A stretch of DNA of 64,000 bases from Brooklawnia sp963780175 (GTDB lineage: Bacteria > Actinomycetota > Actinomycetes > Propionibacteriales > Propionibacteriaceae): positions 1 to 64,000 of the forward strand of contig CAWAAT010000007.1 of the NCBI GenBank assembly GCA_963780175.1, given 5' to 3'. Within the stretch, counting starts at the first letter, position 1; each line of letters begins with the position of its first letter. Below the pieces are notes generated by a model. It saw only the letters and a program-made list of their open reading frames with translations, was not told where the DNA came from and ran no database searches. Position numbers and translations under genes: made by a program. This document shows positions 8,483 through 17,398 of the stretch, piece by piece.

Positions 8483-9993
8483 CGGTTTCCTCCTCGGTTC
8501 TTCTTCCACCACTGACGGAAGGATTGGGCAGGTAGCATCGGCACGTCACGTGCGCCCGTCCAGCGCGACAACGGCCCAGGGATGGCACCGAAGTGCTTGA
8601 TACCCAGCAGCTTGCCGAACACCAGCGACCCGACCATGGTGCCGCGGCCCGCCAGTTCGAGGTGCTTGTGATCATTCATCACCCAGGAAGCTGCCGCCAT
8701 CATCTGGGGCTCAGCGGTGTGGGGAATGTGCGGCGGATCGTTCTTCTTGGCCTCAACCACCATGTGCCGTTCGTGTACGAGCAGATCCGCGATCGGGATG
8801 CGCACCGGACACACGTCGTTGCACGCCCCGCACAGGGTCGAGGCGAACGGCAGCGACCGATCGATCTCCGATGCGGTCCCACGCAATTGGGGGTTCAGGA
8901 TTGCCCCGATGGGCCCCGAATAGACCGAACCATAGGCATGCCCACCCACCCGCTCGTAGACCGGGCAGATGTTCAGGCAGGCGGAGCAACGGATGCAGCG
9001 CAGGGCGGCCCGACCGATCGGATCGGCAAGCGCCTTGGTTCGCCCGTTGTCGACCAGCACAACGTGCACCTCTTGCGGTCCGTCGCCAGGCGTGACGCCG
9101 GTCCACACGCTGGTGTAGGGGTTCATCCGCTCACCAGTGGAACTGCGAGGCAACAACTGCAGGAAGACCTCGAGGTCCTCGAAGGTCGGCACGATCTTCT
9201 CGATGCCGACGACCGAGATCAGGACCTCCGGCAGCGTCAGGCACATCCGGCCATTGCCCTCGGACTCCACGACCACGAGCGAACCGGAATCGGCGACCAG
9301 GAAGTTGGCCCCGGAGGTCGAAACCACTGCGCGCAGGAACTTCTCACGCAGGTGGACGCGGGCTGCCCCTGCCAGGTGGACGGGTTCGTCGTCCAGGCCC
9401 TCAGGAGGCGGCGTGCCGTAGCGTCCCATCTCCTCCAGGAAGATCTCGCGCACCTCGGCACGGTTGCGGTGCAGCGCCGGGACGACGATGTGGCTGGGAC
9501 GGTCATGGCCGAGTTGGACGATGAGCTCTGCCAGATCGGTCTCCCACGCCGCGATACCAGCCTCTTCCAGGGCCTCGTTCATGTCGATTTCCTGGGTGAC
9601 CATCGACTTGACCTTGACGACCTCATGCTGACCGGTGTTCTTGATCAGATCCACGACGATGCGGTTGGCCTCCTCGGCGTCCCGCGCCCAGTGGACGGTG
9701 CCACCAGCCTTCGTGAAGTTCTCCTCGAACGCCAACAGGTAGTCGTCAAGATGACGCCCGACCCTGGTCTTGATCTGCTCGCCGGCGGTCCGCAAATCCT
9801 GCCAGTTCTCGAGCTCGCTGACCACCCTGAGGCGCTTGTTGCGGATCGTGCGCGTTGCATGACGCAGGTTCGCGCGCTGTTGGCTGTTGTTCAGCGCCGA
9901 TTTGGCCGCTATCTGGAACCGAGGTGAGTCGATGTACTCGCCGGGCGGCGGAGCGGGAGTAAGCCGTTGCTTGTCGGTGGTCACATCACTCAT
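8479..9993 (-). CDS. lutB: Lactate utilisation protein B (Fe-S, LUD domain)
   Basis: A 504-residue iron-sulfur subunit of LutABC. An N-terminal LUD domain (about residues 70-290) contains the DSGSLVVVESEGNGRMCLTLP segment, followed by two 4Fe-4S motifs, CIRCSACLNICPVY near residue 330 and CGACNDVCPVRIPI near residue 385, and a C-terminal DUF3390-like tail. It starts 8 nt inside the end of lutA. Electrons probably pass to the quinone pool; that is inferred from the family. Confidence 0.9.
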   Translation of the reverse strand: MSDVTTDKQRLTPAPPPGEYIDSPRFQIAAKSALNNSQQRANLRHATRTIRNKRLRVVSELENWQDLRTAGEQIKTRVGRHLDDYLLAFEENFTKAGGTVHWARDAEEANRIVVDLIKNTGQHEVVKVKSMVTQEIDMNEALEEAGIAAWETDLAELIVQLGHDRPSHIVVPALHRNRAEVREIFLEEMGRYGTPPPEGLDDEPVHLAGAARVHLREKFLRAVVSTSGANFLVADSGSLVVVESEGNGRMCLTLPEVLISVVGIEKIVPTFEDLEVFLQLLPRSSTGERMNPYTSVWTGVTPGDGPQEVHVVLVDNGRTKALADPIGRAALRCIRCSACLNICPVYERVGGHAYGSVYSGPIGAILNPQLRGTASEIDRSLPFASTLCGACNDVCPVRIPIADLLVHERHMVVEAKKNDPPHIPHTAEPQMMAAASWVMNDHKHLELAGRGTMVGSLVFGKLLGIKHFGAIPGPLSRWTGARDVPMLPAQSFRQWWKKNRGGNR

Positions 9994-10730
9994 CCCCTTC
10001 AGTGTGGGCGAGGATCTCGGCCAGGTGGATCGGCTTGACCCCCGCGTGAGTGCGGTTCATGACGCCTGTGATGTTCAACAGGCAGAGATTGTCGCCGGCG
10101 ACCAGGTACTCGGCCCCCGTGGACGCGACGTTGCGCGCCTTGTCTCCCGCCATGGCCACCGACACGTCCGGGTTCTTCAGCGAGAACGTGCCGCCCATGC
10201 CGCAGCACTGGTCGGCGTCCGGCAGTTCGATCAGGTCGATCCCACGCACGGCCTGAAGCAGCTTGTAGGGCTTGTCTCCCACCTTGGCGATGCGCATCGA
10301 GTGGCAGGTCGGGTGGTAGGTCACCCGGTGCGGGAAGTAGGCCCCCACATCGGTCAGACCCAGGACGTCGACGATGAACTCGCTGATGTCGTAGGTGCGG
10401 GCGGCGACGGCTGCCACCCGGTCGCCGACGGCATCCCCGGCGGAGCGACGCGCCAACATCTCATGCTGGTGGCGCACCGCACCGACGCAGGAGCCGGAGG
10501 GCCCGACGATGTACTGGTACTTCTCGAAGGCCTTGAGGAAGTTCCGCACCGATCCGGTCGGACTCGTCGTAGTAGCCGGTGTTGGTGAAGATCTGCCCGC
10601 AGCAGGTCTGCTCCTCGGGGAACTCGACCTTGCAGCCGAGGCGTTCGAGCAGCTTGACGGTGGCGATCGGGGTCTGGGGGAACATCACGTCGTTCGCACA
10701 GGTGGCGAACAGTGCGACGGTTGTCGTCAT
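9986..10730 (-). pseudogene. lutA: Lactate utilisation protein A (CCG-domain Fe-S subunit), single-base frameshift
   Basis: LutA of the LutABC L-lactate dehydrogenase complex, with two CCG (heterodisulfide-reductase-like) domains. Frame one reads TVALFATCANDVMFPQTPIA...FPEEQTCCGQIFTNTGYYDESDR, then continues in the next frame as VRNFLKAFEKYQYIVGPSGSCVG...VTYHPTCHS...PDADQCCGMGGTFS. The junction is at about 10550-10560. Total length is 745 nt, one base more than 248 codons, so removing one base restores a 247-residue protein of normal length. All key Cys motifs are present. The gene may be intact in the organism (sequence error) or recently broken. ATG with GAAAGGA ribosome site. Confidence 0.85.
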
Positions 10731-10754
10731 GCCGATTCCTTTCGGGTCAGCCGA

Positions 10755-12438
10755 TCAGGGGAGCATCCAGGACAGGATGGGCGTGGACTGCAGCCCGACC
10801 AGGAGGCAGAGGAAGGCCAGCAGTCCGAGGCTCCAGGGCATCGCCCGGCGGAAGATGTCGGACTCCTTGCCGACCAGACCAACCGCGGTCGCCGCGATCG
10901 CCAGGTTCTGCGGGCTGATCATCTTGCCCACCACACCACCCGAGGTGTTGGCGGCCACCAGCAGCGTCTCGTCGATGCCGATGTTGTTGGCGGCGGTCTG
11001 CTGCAGCGTGGCGAACAGCGCGTTGGCCGAGGTGTCAGAGCCGGTCACCGCGGTTCCGATCCAACCGAGGATCGGCGACAGGAAGGCGAACGCCGCACCG
11101 GCGCCGGCGATCCAGGTGCCGATGGTGATGGTCAGACCCGAAGCGTTCATGACGTAGGCCAGCGCCAGCACCGAACCGATCGTCAGGAAGGTCCAGCGGA
11201 GCTTGTAAACCTGGCGGCCGAAGATCTGGGCGACGAGGACCGGCGACATACGGTAGAACACGGCGACCAGGAGGCCGGTGATGAGCATCAGGGCGCCCGG
11301 GTTGACTGAGCCACTGGAAGTTGTAGGTCGTCGTGGCGCTTGCCTGGCCGGCGCTGTTGAGGATGAGCGCCGTGTCGCCGTCCCACAGACCCGGCCACTG
11401 GATCTTGATGTCGGTCGATGCGAGCCACTTCTTGATCCCGGGCACCAGCTTGGCGCCCGAGAAGATGATGACGACCAGGATGTAGGGGAACAGCGCCCAC
11501 ATGGTCTTGGCGCTGGTGACGGGCTGGACTTCCTTCTGCTCGACGACGGTGGTCGTGTGGAAGCCGGCGGCGGCTTCGTCGCTCTTCATCTGCACCAGCC
11601 GCTGAGCGGCTTCCTTGGTGCCCTTGGGCGTCCAGAATCTCAGAATGCCAACACCGACGGCTAGGCCGACCAGGGACGCGACGACGTCGGTCAGTTCGAC
11701 CGACAGCCAGGTGGCGCTGACCCACTGCGCGACCGAGAACGACAGCCCGATTCCGAGGGCAGCCGGCCAGACCTCCTTGAGGCCGCGGAAGCCGTCCACG
11801 ATGAGCACCAGCAGCAGCGGCACGAACCACGCCAGGACCGGGGTCTGGTGGCCGACGTAGGCGCCGACCGTTCGGTAGTCGATTCCCGTCAGGTTACCGG
11901 CGACGATGATCGGGGTGGCGATGGCACCGAAGGCGACCGGGGCGGTGTTGGCCAGCAGCACGGTGAGGGCCGCCTTCAGTGGCGGGTAGCCGATGGACAT
12001 CAGCATCACACCGGTGATCGCGACAGGAGCGCCGAATCCGGCCAGGGCCTCCATCAGCCCGCCGAAGCAGAACGCGATCAGGATGGCCAGGATGCGAGGA
12101 TCATCCGAGATCACGTGGAACGTGGATCGCAGGTCCTCGAAGTGGCCCGACTGCACGGTCAGCTCGAACATCCAGATCGCGGTCAGCACGATCCAGGTGA
12201 TCGGCACGATGCCGTAGGCCGCGCCGTTGGTGGCCGACAGGACGGCCAGGCCAGCAGGCATCTTGAAGGCGAAGACTGCCACCAGGATGGCCACTGCCAC
12301 GGCGGCCAGGCCAGCGAAGTGCGCCTTCCACCGCAGCACGCCGAGGGTGAAGAAGACGGTCAGCAGTGGTAGCAGCGCCACCAGTGCCGAGAGCATGAGA
12401 CTGCCATTGACAGGGGCAATGTCGGGTTGAAACTGCAT
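10755..12438 (-). pseudogene. lctP: L-lactate permease (LctP family), single-base frameshift
   Basis: Integral membrane lactate/proton symporter with many hydrophobic segments, starting MQFQPDIAPVNGS and including the family motif GGLMEALAGFGAPVAITG and the C-terminal SDTSANALFATLQQTAANNIG...ANTSGGVVGKMISPQN. The frame changes at about 11306-11310, after TTTYNFQWLS; the next frame continues VNPGALMLITGLL. The span is 1684 nt, one base over 561 codons, so correcting one base gives a normal 560-residue permease. ATG at 12438 has a GGAG site 9 nt upstream. First gene of the lctP-lutABC operon. Confidence 0.87.
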
Positions 12439-12477
12439 CGCGGAAACTCCGTTGTTCGCAGGATGGCTAACGCACTC

Positions 12478-12506
12478 ATCATGTCGATTGGTCCAACCAA
12501 TGTCAA
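12478..12506 (-). promoter_or_regulatory. lctP promoter with embedded LldR-type operator
   Basis: On the minus strand TTGACA (12506-12501) and CATGAT (12483-12478) form -35 and -10 elements with a 17-nt spacer. The spacer contains the perfect palindrome ATTGGT-CCA-ACCAAT (12487-12501, touching the -35), whose core TGGTCCAACCA fits the TNGTNNNACNA consensus of FadR/LldR-type GntR regulators. A bound repressor would block polymerase directly. Confidence 0.75.
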
Positions 12507-12580
12507 GAGAGTCCTGACACACTGAGGCACCTTGCGGCATGCTGGTTTCCAACGCGGGGCAAGGATGCACGGGAGCAACA

Positions 12581-13294
12581 GTGAAAGCCCACGAAGTCGT
12601 CCAGCAGTACATCGAGGAGCGCATCCTCAGCGGCGAGTTGATCGTCGGCTCGCTGCTGCCCGCCGAGCGCAACCTGGCGACCCAACTCGGGGTCAGCCGA
12701 TCGGCAGTTCGTGAGGCGCTGCGCACCCTGGCCGCCCAGGGACTGATCACCTCCAGCGTGGGCGCCGGCCCTGAGGGTGGTACCCGCATCACCGGTCAGC
12801 ACGGCGTCGCACTCGGCAAACTGCTCAAGATGCACGTGGCACTGGCCGAGTTCCCCATCGATGACGTGGTGGAGGTGCGAGTGACACTCGAGCGGTCCAG
12901 CGTCGGTCTGCTCTCACGCACCGCGAAACCGGAGGACCTGACCACCCTGGCAGACCTCCTGGTGAGCATGGAGGCCGAGCACATGGAGCTGGACGAGTTC
13001 AACCCACTGGACACGGCCTTCCACATCGCCATCGCCCAGCTCGCCGGGAACCAGTTGATGGCCGTCCTCACGTCTGCGGTGCGCCAGTCGCTGGCCGCCC
13101 CCATCAAGCTGGCCAGCCAGCAAATGGTTGACTGGCAGGCGTTCCGCAGAGACCTCCTCCGCCAACACCGCGGCGTCTTCGAGGCCATCGCCGTGGGCGA
13201 AGGCGAGCGCGCTGCAGACCTCATGGAAGAGCACATCAGGACGGCCTACGCGATCCTGCCGATAGCCGATACCCGCCCCACTGCGCGCACCTGA
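12581..13294 (+). CDS. FadR-subfamily GntR regulator, LldR-like
   Basis: A 237-residue transcription factor with an N-terminal winged helix (about residues 1-70: LLPAERNLATQLGVSRSAVREALRTLAAQGLI) and a C-terminal FCD ligand-binding domain with metal-ligand positions such as DTAFHIAIAQ and the LLRQHRGVFEAI stretch. The GTG at 12581 has GGGAG 5 nt upstream. Divergent from lctP and just upstream of the D-lactate dehydrogenase gene; both flanks carry a TGGTNNNACCA site. Lactate as effector is inferred from context. Confidence 0.87.
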   Translation: MKAHEVVQQYIEERILSGELIVGSLLPAERNLATQLGVSRSAVREALRTLAAQGLITSSVGAGPEGGTRITGQHGVALGKLLKMHVALAEFPIDDVVEVRVTLERSSVGLLSRTAKPEDLTTLADLLVSMEAEHMELDEFNPLDTAFHIAIAQLAGNQLMAVLTSAVRQSLAAPIKLASQQMVDWQAFRRDLLRQHRGVFEAIAVGEGERAADLMEEHIRTAYAILPIADTRPTART

Positions 13295-13306
13295 TCGTCG
13301 CGAGCT

Positions 13307-13320
13307 ATGGTCTAACCAAT
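13307..13320 (+). promoter_or_regulatory. Second LldR-type operator, upstream of the D-lactate dehydrogenase gene
   Basis: ATGGTCTAACCAAT contains TGGTCTAACCA (13308-13318), matching the operator in the lctP promoter except for the central three bases. It overlaps a possible -10 TATGGT (13306-13311), 53 nt before the ATG at 13373. Confidence 0.65.
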
Positions 13321-13372
13321 CGGTGCCCGGAAGGTGCCACCGGTCTTCTCGTTCATCGTCGAAGGAGCAGTC

Positions 13373-16255
13373 ATGACCACCCTCAGTTCCCGTGTCGGCC
13401 TGGCTGACGCACCGGTTGGCGTCCTTGAGCAGCTCGCCGCAGCCCTTGGGGAGGACGCCGGGCTGACCACACGCGCGCTCGACCGGATCGCCGTCGCCGT
13501 CGACGCGTCCCATTATCTGGCCACACCTCAGGCCCTCGCCCGCCCGCGCAACGCCCGCCAGGTGGCCGCAGCCATGGCCGTGGCTGTGCGGTGCGGCTGG
13601 CCACTCACCCTGCGCGGGGGCGGCACCAGCCTGTCGGGCCAGGCACTGTCGAGCGGCCTGACTCTGGACGTGCGTCGGCACTTCCGCGACATCGAAGTGC
13701 TCGACGACGGTGCCCGCGTCCGTGTGCAGCCCGGGGCCACGATCCGTGAGGTGAACGCCCGGCTGGCTCGCCACAAGGTGAAGCTCGGCCCGGACCCTGC
13801 CTCCGAGATTGCCTGCACCATTGGCGGGATGATCGCCAACAACTCGTCGGGCATGACCTGCGGTGTCACCGCCAACACCTACAAGACGATGAACCGGATG
13901 ACCGTCGTCCTGCCCAGCGGGACAGTCATCGACACCGGGGCCGCGGACGCCGATGACCAGCTGCGCGCCACCGAACCTGCCTTGGTCGAGGTGCTGGAGA
14001 AGCTGCGCGATCAGCTCCGTGCACCCGAGACGCTTGCCGACCTCACCCGCCGCTATGCGATGAAGAACACGATGGGCTACGGGCTGAACTCGTTCATCGA
14101 CTTCGACTCCCCCGCCCGCATCCTCGAGCACCTGATGATCGGCAGCGAGGGGACCCTCGGGTTCGTCGCCGAGGCCACCCTCAACACCGTCCCGGTGCAC
14201 CCCCTGACCACCACCGGCCTGCTGCTGTTCTCCTCGCTGGACGCCGCGACCGACGCGCTGCCGACGCTGGTGCGTTCCGGCGCCGACGTGGTCGAACTGC
14301 TGGACTCGGCATCCATGATCGCCATGGGGGCCGAAGGTGCGGCTGTGCTGCCCGAGGGCCTGAAGCTGGGACGCCAGGCAGCCCTGCTGGTCGAATACCA
14401 GGGAGACACCGCCGACGAGTTGGCCGAGCGGTCGGGTCGGGGCAGCGCCCAGTTCGGTTCGTTCGACCTGGACGCGTCGCCTGAGATGACCAGCGATTCT
14501 GGTCGCCGTGAGCAGATGTGGACGATGCGCAAGGGTCTGTACACCAAGATCGCACGGAATCGGCCGAGCGGCACCGCCGCCCTTCTCGAGGACATCGCGG
14601 TGCCGGTGGACGCGCTGGGCGGAGTCTGCTCGGAGCTTCACGTGCTGTTCGACCGGCACAACTACGAGGGCGGCGTCATCTTCGGTCACGCCAAGGACGG
14701 CAACATCCACTTCCTGGTCACCGAGGACTTCGACGGCCCGGCCTCGATGCGCCGTTACGAGGCGTTCACCGAGGACATGGTCCAGTTGGTGCTGGCCCAG
14801 CAGGGCACCCTGAAGGCCGAGCACGGCACAGGCCGCATCATGGCTCCGTTTGTTCGCCGCCAGTACGGCGACGACCTCTACGACGCGATGTGGCAGGTCA
14901 AGCGGGCCTGCGACCCGACCCTGGCCCTCAACCCCGGGGCAGTCCTGACAGACGACCCCAACCTGCACCTCAAGGACATCAAGCAGACCGCTCCGGTGCG
15001 CTCGGTCATCGACGACTGCGTCGAGTGCGGCTACTGCGAGCCGGTCTGCCCCAGTCAGCACCTCACCACCACTCCCCGTCAGCGCATCGTCGTCCAGCGG
15101 GCCATCGCCACAGCTGAGGCCAACGGTGATCACGCGTTCGCCGAGCAGTTGCTCAAGGAGGAGACGTACGACGTCGTCCAGACCTGTGCCGTCGACGGCA
15201 TGTGCCAGACCGCCTGCCCGGTGCAGATCAACACCGGCGATCTGGTGCGCGACCTGCGTGCCGAGCGTGCTCCCAAGGCGCTGGACTTGGCATGGGCGCA
15301 GGTAGCCAAGGTGTGGGGCCCGTTCTCCCGGGTGGCCTCGGTGGGCATGACGGTCGTCGACCATGTGCCGAACCCGCTGGTCCGCGGCGCACTGGGCGTG
15401 GCCCGGAAGCTGACCAGCGAGGACATCATCCCCACCCTGTCCCCGGAGTTGCCCGGTGGGGGGCCGGCCAGGCGGGCCGTCAAGGTCAGCCAACCGGACG
15501 CCATCTTCATGCCGGCCTGCGTGGGCACCATGTTCGGCACCGGCCATGAGTGCGGCAACGGCGTGGCGGATGCGCTGATGAGGCTGGCTGACAGCGTCGG
15601 GGTCCGGCTCGGAGTTCCCGAGGGTATCGGTGGGTTGTGCTGCGCCACGCCCTGGAAGTCGAAGGGGCTCACCACGGGAGGTCACATCATGGGTGAGCGG
15701 CTCGTGGACGTGCTCGGCGAGGCGACCGACGGCTGGCGTCGTCCGATAGTCTGTGACACGGTCAGTTGCACCGAAGGCATCCACGTCGCCCTGATGAAGC
15801 AGGGGGTCGCCAACGCCACAGTTGTGGACGCAACCGTATACACCGCCGAGCACATCGCCCCGCACCTACCCGAACTGGCTCGCGCGAAGCTCGCCGTGGT
15901 GCACCCGACCTGCTCCAGCACCCGGCTGGGCGCCAATTCGGCCCTCATCATGCTGGCCGGGCTGGTGGCCGACCAAGTGGTCGTCCCCAACGGCTGGCGA
16001 TGCTGCGGGTTCGCCGGCGACCGCGGGTTGCTGCACGAGGAGCTGACCGCAACCGCCACCAGGGATGAGGCCGCCGCAGTGGCAGCTCTCGACGCGCAGC
16101 TCTACCTGTCATGCAACCGGCCCTGCGAACTGGCCATGACACGGGCGACCGGGCACACCTACGTGCACGTGTTGGAGGAAGTGGCAGCCCGCGCGTTGGG
16201 TGAGAGCAACACGAGTCGCTCGGCGAAACCGCCGGCCGGCCGCGCCAAGGCCTGA
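13373..16255 (+). CDS. FAD- and Fe-S-containing D-lactate dehydrogenase-type oxidoreductase
   Basis: A 960-residue fusion: FAD-binding (PCMH) domain about 40-270 with LRGGGTSLSGQALS and the IANNSSGMTCG motif, FAD-oxidase C-terminal domain about 270-540 ending EHGTGRIMAPF, two 4Fe-4S motifs (CVECGYCEPVCP near 550, CAVDGMCQTACP near 610) and a CCG-type C-terminal region with GGLCCATPW, HPTCSS and CCGFAGDRG. This architecture is typical of D-lactate or 2-hydroxyacid dehydrogenases that pass electrons to quinones. ATG with AAGGAG 5 nt upstream; the longer frame from 13334 is rejected. With lutABC it suggests use of both lactate enantiomers. Confidence 0.88.
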   Translation: MTTLSSRVGLADAPVGVLEQLAAALGEDAGLTTRALDRIAVAVDASHYLATPQALARPRNARQVAAAMAVAVRCGWPLTLRGGGTSLSGQALSSGLTLDVRRHFRDIEVLDDGARVRVQPGATIREVNARLARHKVKLGPDPASEIACTIGGMIANNSSGMTCGVTANTYKTMNRMTVVLPSGTVIDTGAADADDQLRATEPALVEVLEKLRDQLRAPETLADLTRRYAMKNTMGYGLNSFIDFDSPARILEHLMIGSEGTLGFVAEATLNTVPVHPLTTTGLLLFSSLDAATDALPTLVRSGADVVELLDSASMIAMGAEGAAVLPEGLKLGRQAALLVEYQGDTADELAERSGRGSAQFGSFDLDASPEMTSDSGRREQMWTMRKGLYTKIARNRPSGTAALLEDIAVPVDALGGVCSELHVLFDRHNYEGGVIFGHAKDGNIHFLVTEDFDGPASMRRYEAFTEDMVQLVLAQQGTLKAEHGTGRIMAPFVRRQYGDDLYDAMWQVKRACDPTLALNPGAVLTDDPNLHLKDIKQTAPVRSVIDDCVECGYCEPVCPSQHLTTTPRQRIVVQRAIATAEANGDHAFAEQLLKEETYDVVQTCAVDGMCQTACPVQINTGDLVRDLRAERAPKALDLAWAQVAKVWGPFSRVASVGMTVVDHVPNPLVRGALGVARKLTSEDIIPTLSPELPGGGPARRAVKVSQPDAIFMPACVGTMFGTGHECGNGVADALMRLADSVGVRLGVPEGIGGLCCATPWKSKGLTTGGHIMGERLVDVLGEATDGWRRPIVCDTVSCTEGIHVALMKQGVANATVVDATVYTAEHIAPHLPELARAKLAVVHPTCSSTRLGANSALIMLAGLVADQVVVPNGWRCCGFAGDRGLLHEELTATATRDEAAAVAALDAQLYLSCNRPCELAMTRATGHTYVHVLEEVAARALGESNTSRSAKPPAGRAKA

Positions 16256-16275
16256 TCAACAGCTGAGGTCTCCAC

Positions 16276-16310
16276 CTGGGCCGCGTTCCGACTGCCGGAA
16301 CGCGGCCCAG
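16276..16310 (+). terminator. Strong hairpin terminator after the D-lactate dehydrogenase gene
   Basis: Perfect 15-bp stem CTGGGCCGCGTTCCG / CGGAACGCGGCCCAG with a 5-nt loop, 20 nt after the stop. No U-tract, as is common in high-GC actinobacteria. Confidence 0.8.
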
Positions 16311-16318
16311 CCTGCCAG

Positions 16319-16324
16319 TAGGGT
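16319..16324 (+). promoter_or_regulatory. Leaderless -10 box TAGGGT for the DUF4177-like gene
   Basis: TAGGGT is 6 nt before the ATG at 16331, directly after the terminator. Confidence 0.55.
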
Positions 16325-16330
16325 CGCATC

Positions 16331-16606
16331 ATGTACGAGTACGACTTCGAAACCGTCAGCTTCGGGATCCTGGGTCGGCCGAACCGCGACTACCACGAAC
16401 TGGTGCGCGCCAAGGCCGTCCACGGTTGGCCGCTCCTGCAGATCGTCACCCTGCCGGATCTGCAGAGCCTGGAACTGATCTTCGAGCGTCCGGCCAAGGG
16501 CCCGCAGGACCTCCTGCGAGCTGACGGTCCCGACGAACTGGACGCCCCCGCGTCCTATCAGACGCCGACCACCATCAACCCAGCTCCACCTGCTGGACGC
16601 CGCTGA
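16331..16606 (+). CDS. Small DUF4177-like protein
   Basis: A 91-residue protein. Its first 55 residues (MYEYDFETVSFG, a GRPNRDYHELVRAKAVHGWPLLQIV helix-strand, and LELIFERP) follow the DUF4177 pattern of a short alpha/beta domain found alone in many bacteria. The last 35 residues are Pro/Ala-rich and probably unstructured. Function unknown. The 3' end overlaps the convergent murI by 32 bp. Confidence 0.65.
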   Translation: MYEYDFETVSFGILGRPNRDYHELVRAKAVHGWPLLQIVTLPDLQSLELIFERPAKGPQDLLRADGPDELDAPASYQTPTTINPAPPAGRR

Positions 16607-17381
16607 CGAATCCGCCCATCAGACGACGTCCCAGCCCTTCGAAACGTTCTGGATCGCCCGTCGTCACGAAACTCCGTGCCGCCTGGCGATCCCCCTCACG
16701 CAGCAGGCCTCGGCGCTGCAGCAGCGCAAAGGTCGACCGTGCGCACTCGTCGGCGCTGCTCACCAGCGTCACCTCATCGCCCATGATGTAGCTGATCACC
16801 CCCGACAGCAACGGGTAGTGCGTGCAGCCCAGGATCAGCGTGTCGACGCCGCATTCCTTGAGTGGCGCCAGATACTCCTGCGCCACGCGCATCAATTCGT
16901 CCCCGGAGGTGACGCCGGCCTCGACGAACGGAACGAACTGGGGACACGCCTGGGTGACCAGACTCACCGGCGAAGCAGCCAGGGCGTCGTTGTAGCTGCG
17001 CGACGTCGCGGTCGCCTCGGTGCAGATCACGCCCACCTGGCGGTCACGCGTGATGGCTGCCGCTTTGCGGGCCGCCGGCAGGATCACCTCGATGATCGGC
17101 AGGTCCCCGTAGCGTTCCCGGGCGTCCCTCAGCGCGGCAGACGAACCGGTGTTGCAGGCGATCACCAAGGCCTTGACACCCTGGTCGACCAGCCAGTCGA
17201 GGCACTGCAGGGTGTATTCCCGCACCTCCGCGATCGGCCGCGGACCGTAGGGCGTCCGGGCCGTGTCACCGAGGTAGATGATGTCCTCGTGGGGCAGCAG
17301 GTCGACGATTGCCCGGGCAACGGTCAATCCGCCGAAGCCGGAGTCGAAGATGCCGATGGGAAGTTCGGACGCGTCACTCAC
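16575..17381 (-). CDS. murI: Glutamate racemase
   Basis: A 268-residue enzyme supplying D-glutamate for peptidoglycan. It shows IGIFDSGFGGLTVARAI, IYLGDTARTPYG, the first catalytic Cys in VIACNTGSS, ICTEATATS and the second catalytic Cys in LILGCTHYPLL. The start is the GTG at 17381, exactly 7 nt after TACAGT; the longer frame to 17444 would run into the DUF2017 gene. Lies in the conserved actinobacterial order clpS-DUF2017-murI. Confidence 0.93.
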   Translation of the reverse strand: MSDASELPIGIFDSGFGGLTVARAIVDLLPHEDIIYLGDTARTPYGPRPIAEVREYTLQCLDWLVDQGVKALVIACNTGSSAALRDARERYGDLPIIEVILPAARKAAAITRDRQVGVICTEATATSRSYNDALAASPVSLVTQACPQFVPFVEAGVTSGDELMRVAQEYLAPLKECGVDTLILGCTHYPLLSGVISYIMGDEVTLVSSADECARSTFALLQRRGLLREGDRQAARSFVTTGDPERFEGLGRRLMGGFVSGVQQVELG

Positions 17382-17388
17382 CCCGCCA

Positions 17389-17394
17389 ACTGTA
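17389..17394 (-). promoter_or_regulatory. Leaderless -10 box TACAGT for murI
   Basis: TACAGT lies in the 17-nt gap between the DUF2017 stop and the murI GTG, with 7 nt to the start codon. It gives murI its own promoter within the gene run. Confidence 0.5.
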
Positions 17395-17398
17395 ATCG

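Noticed and set aside
9986..11310. Programmed ribosomal frameshifting in lutA and lctP
   Set aside because: No slippery heptamer or downstream structure was seen and the families do not use frameshifting; a sequence error or simple mutation is likelier.
12914..15865. A 983-codon open frame on the minus strand opposite the regulator and D-lactate dehydrogenase genes
   Set aside because: It mirrors well-supported genes, has His/Gly/Arg-rich composition typical of antisense frames in high-GC DNA, and shows no family motif.
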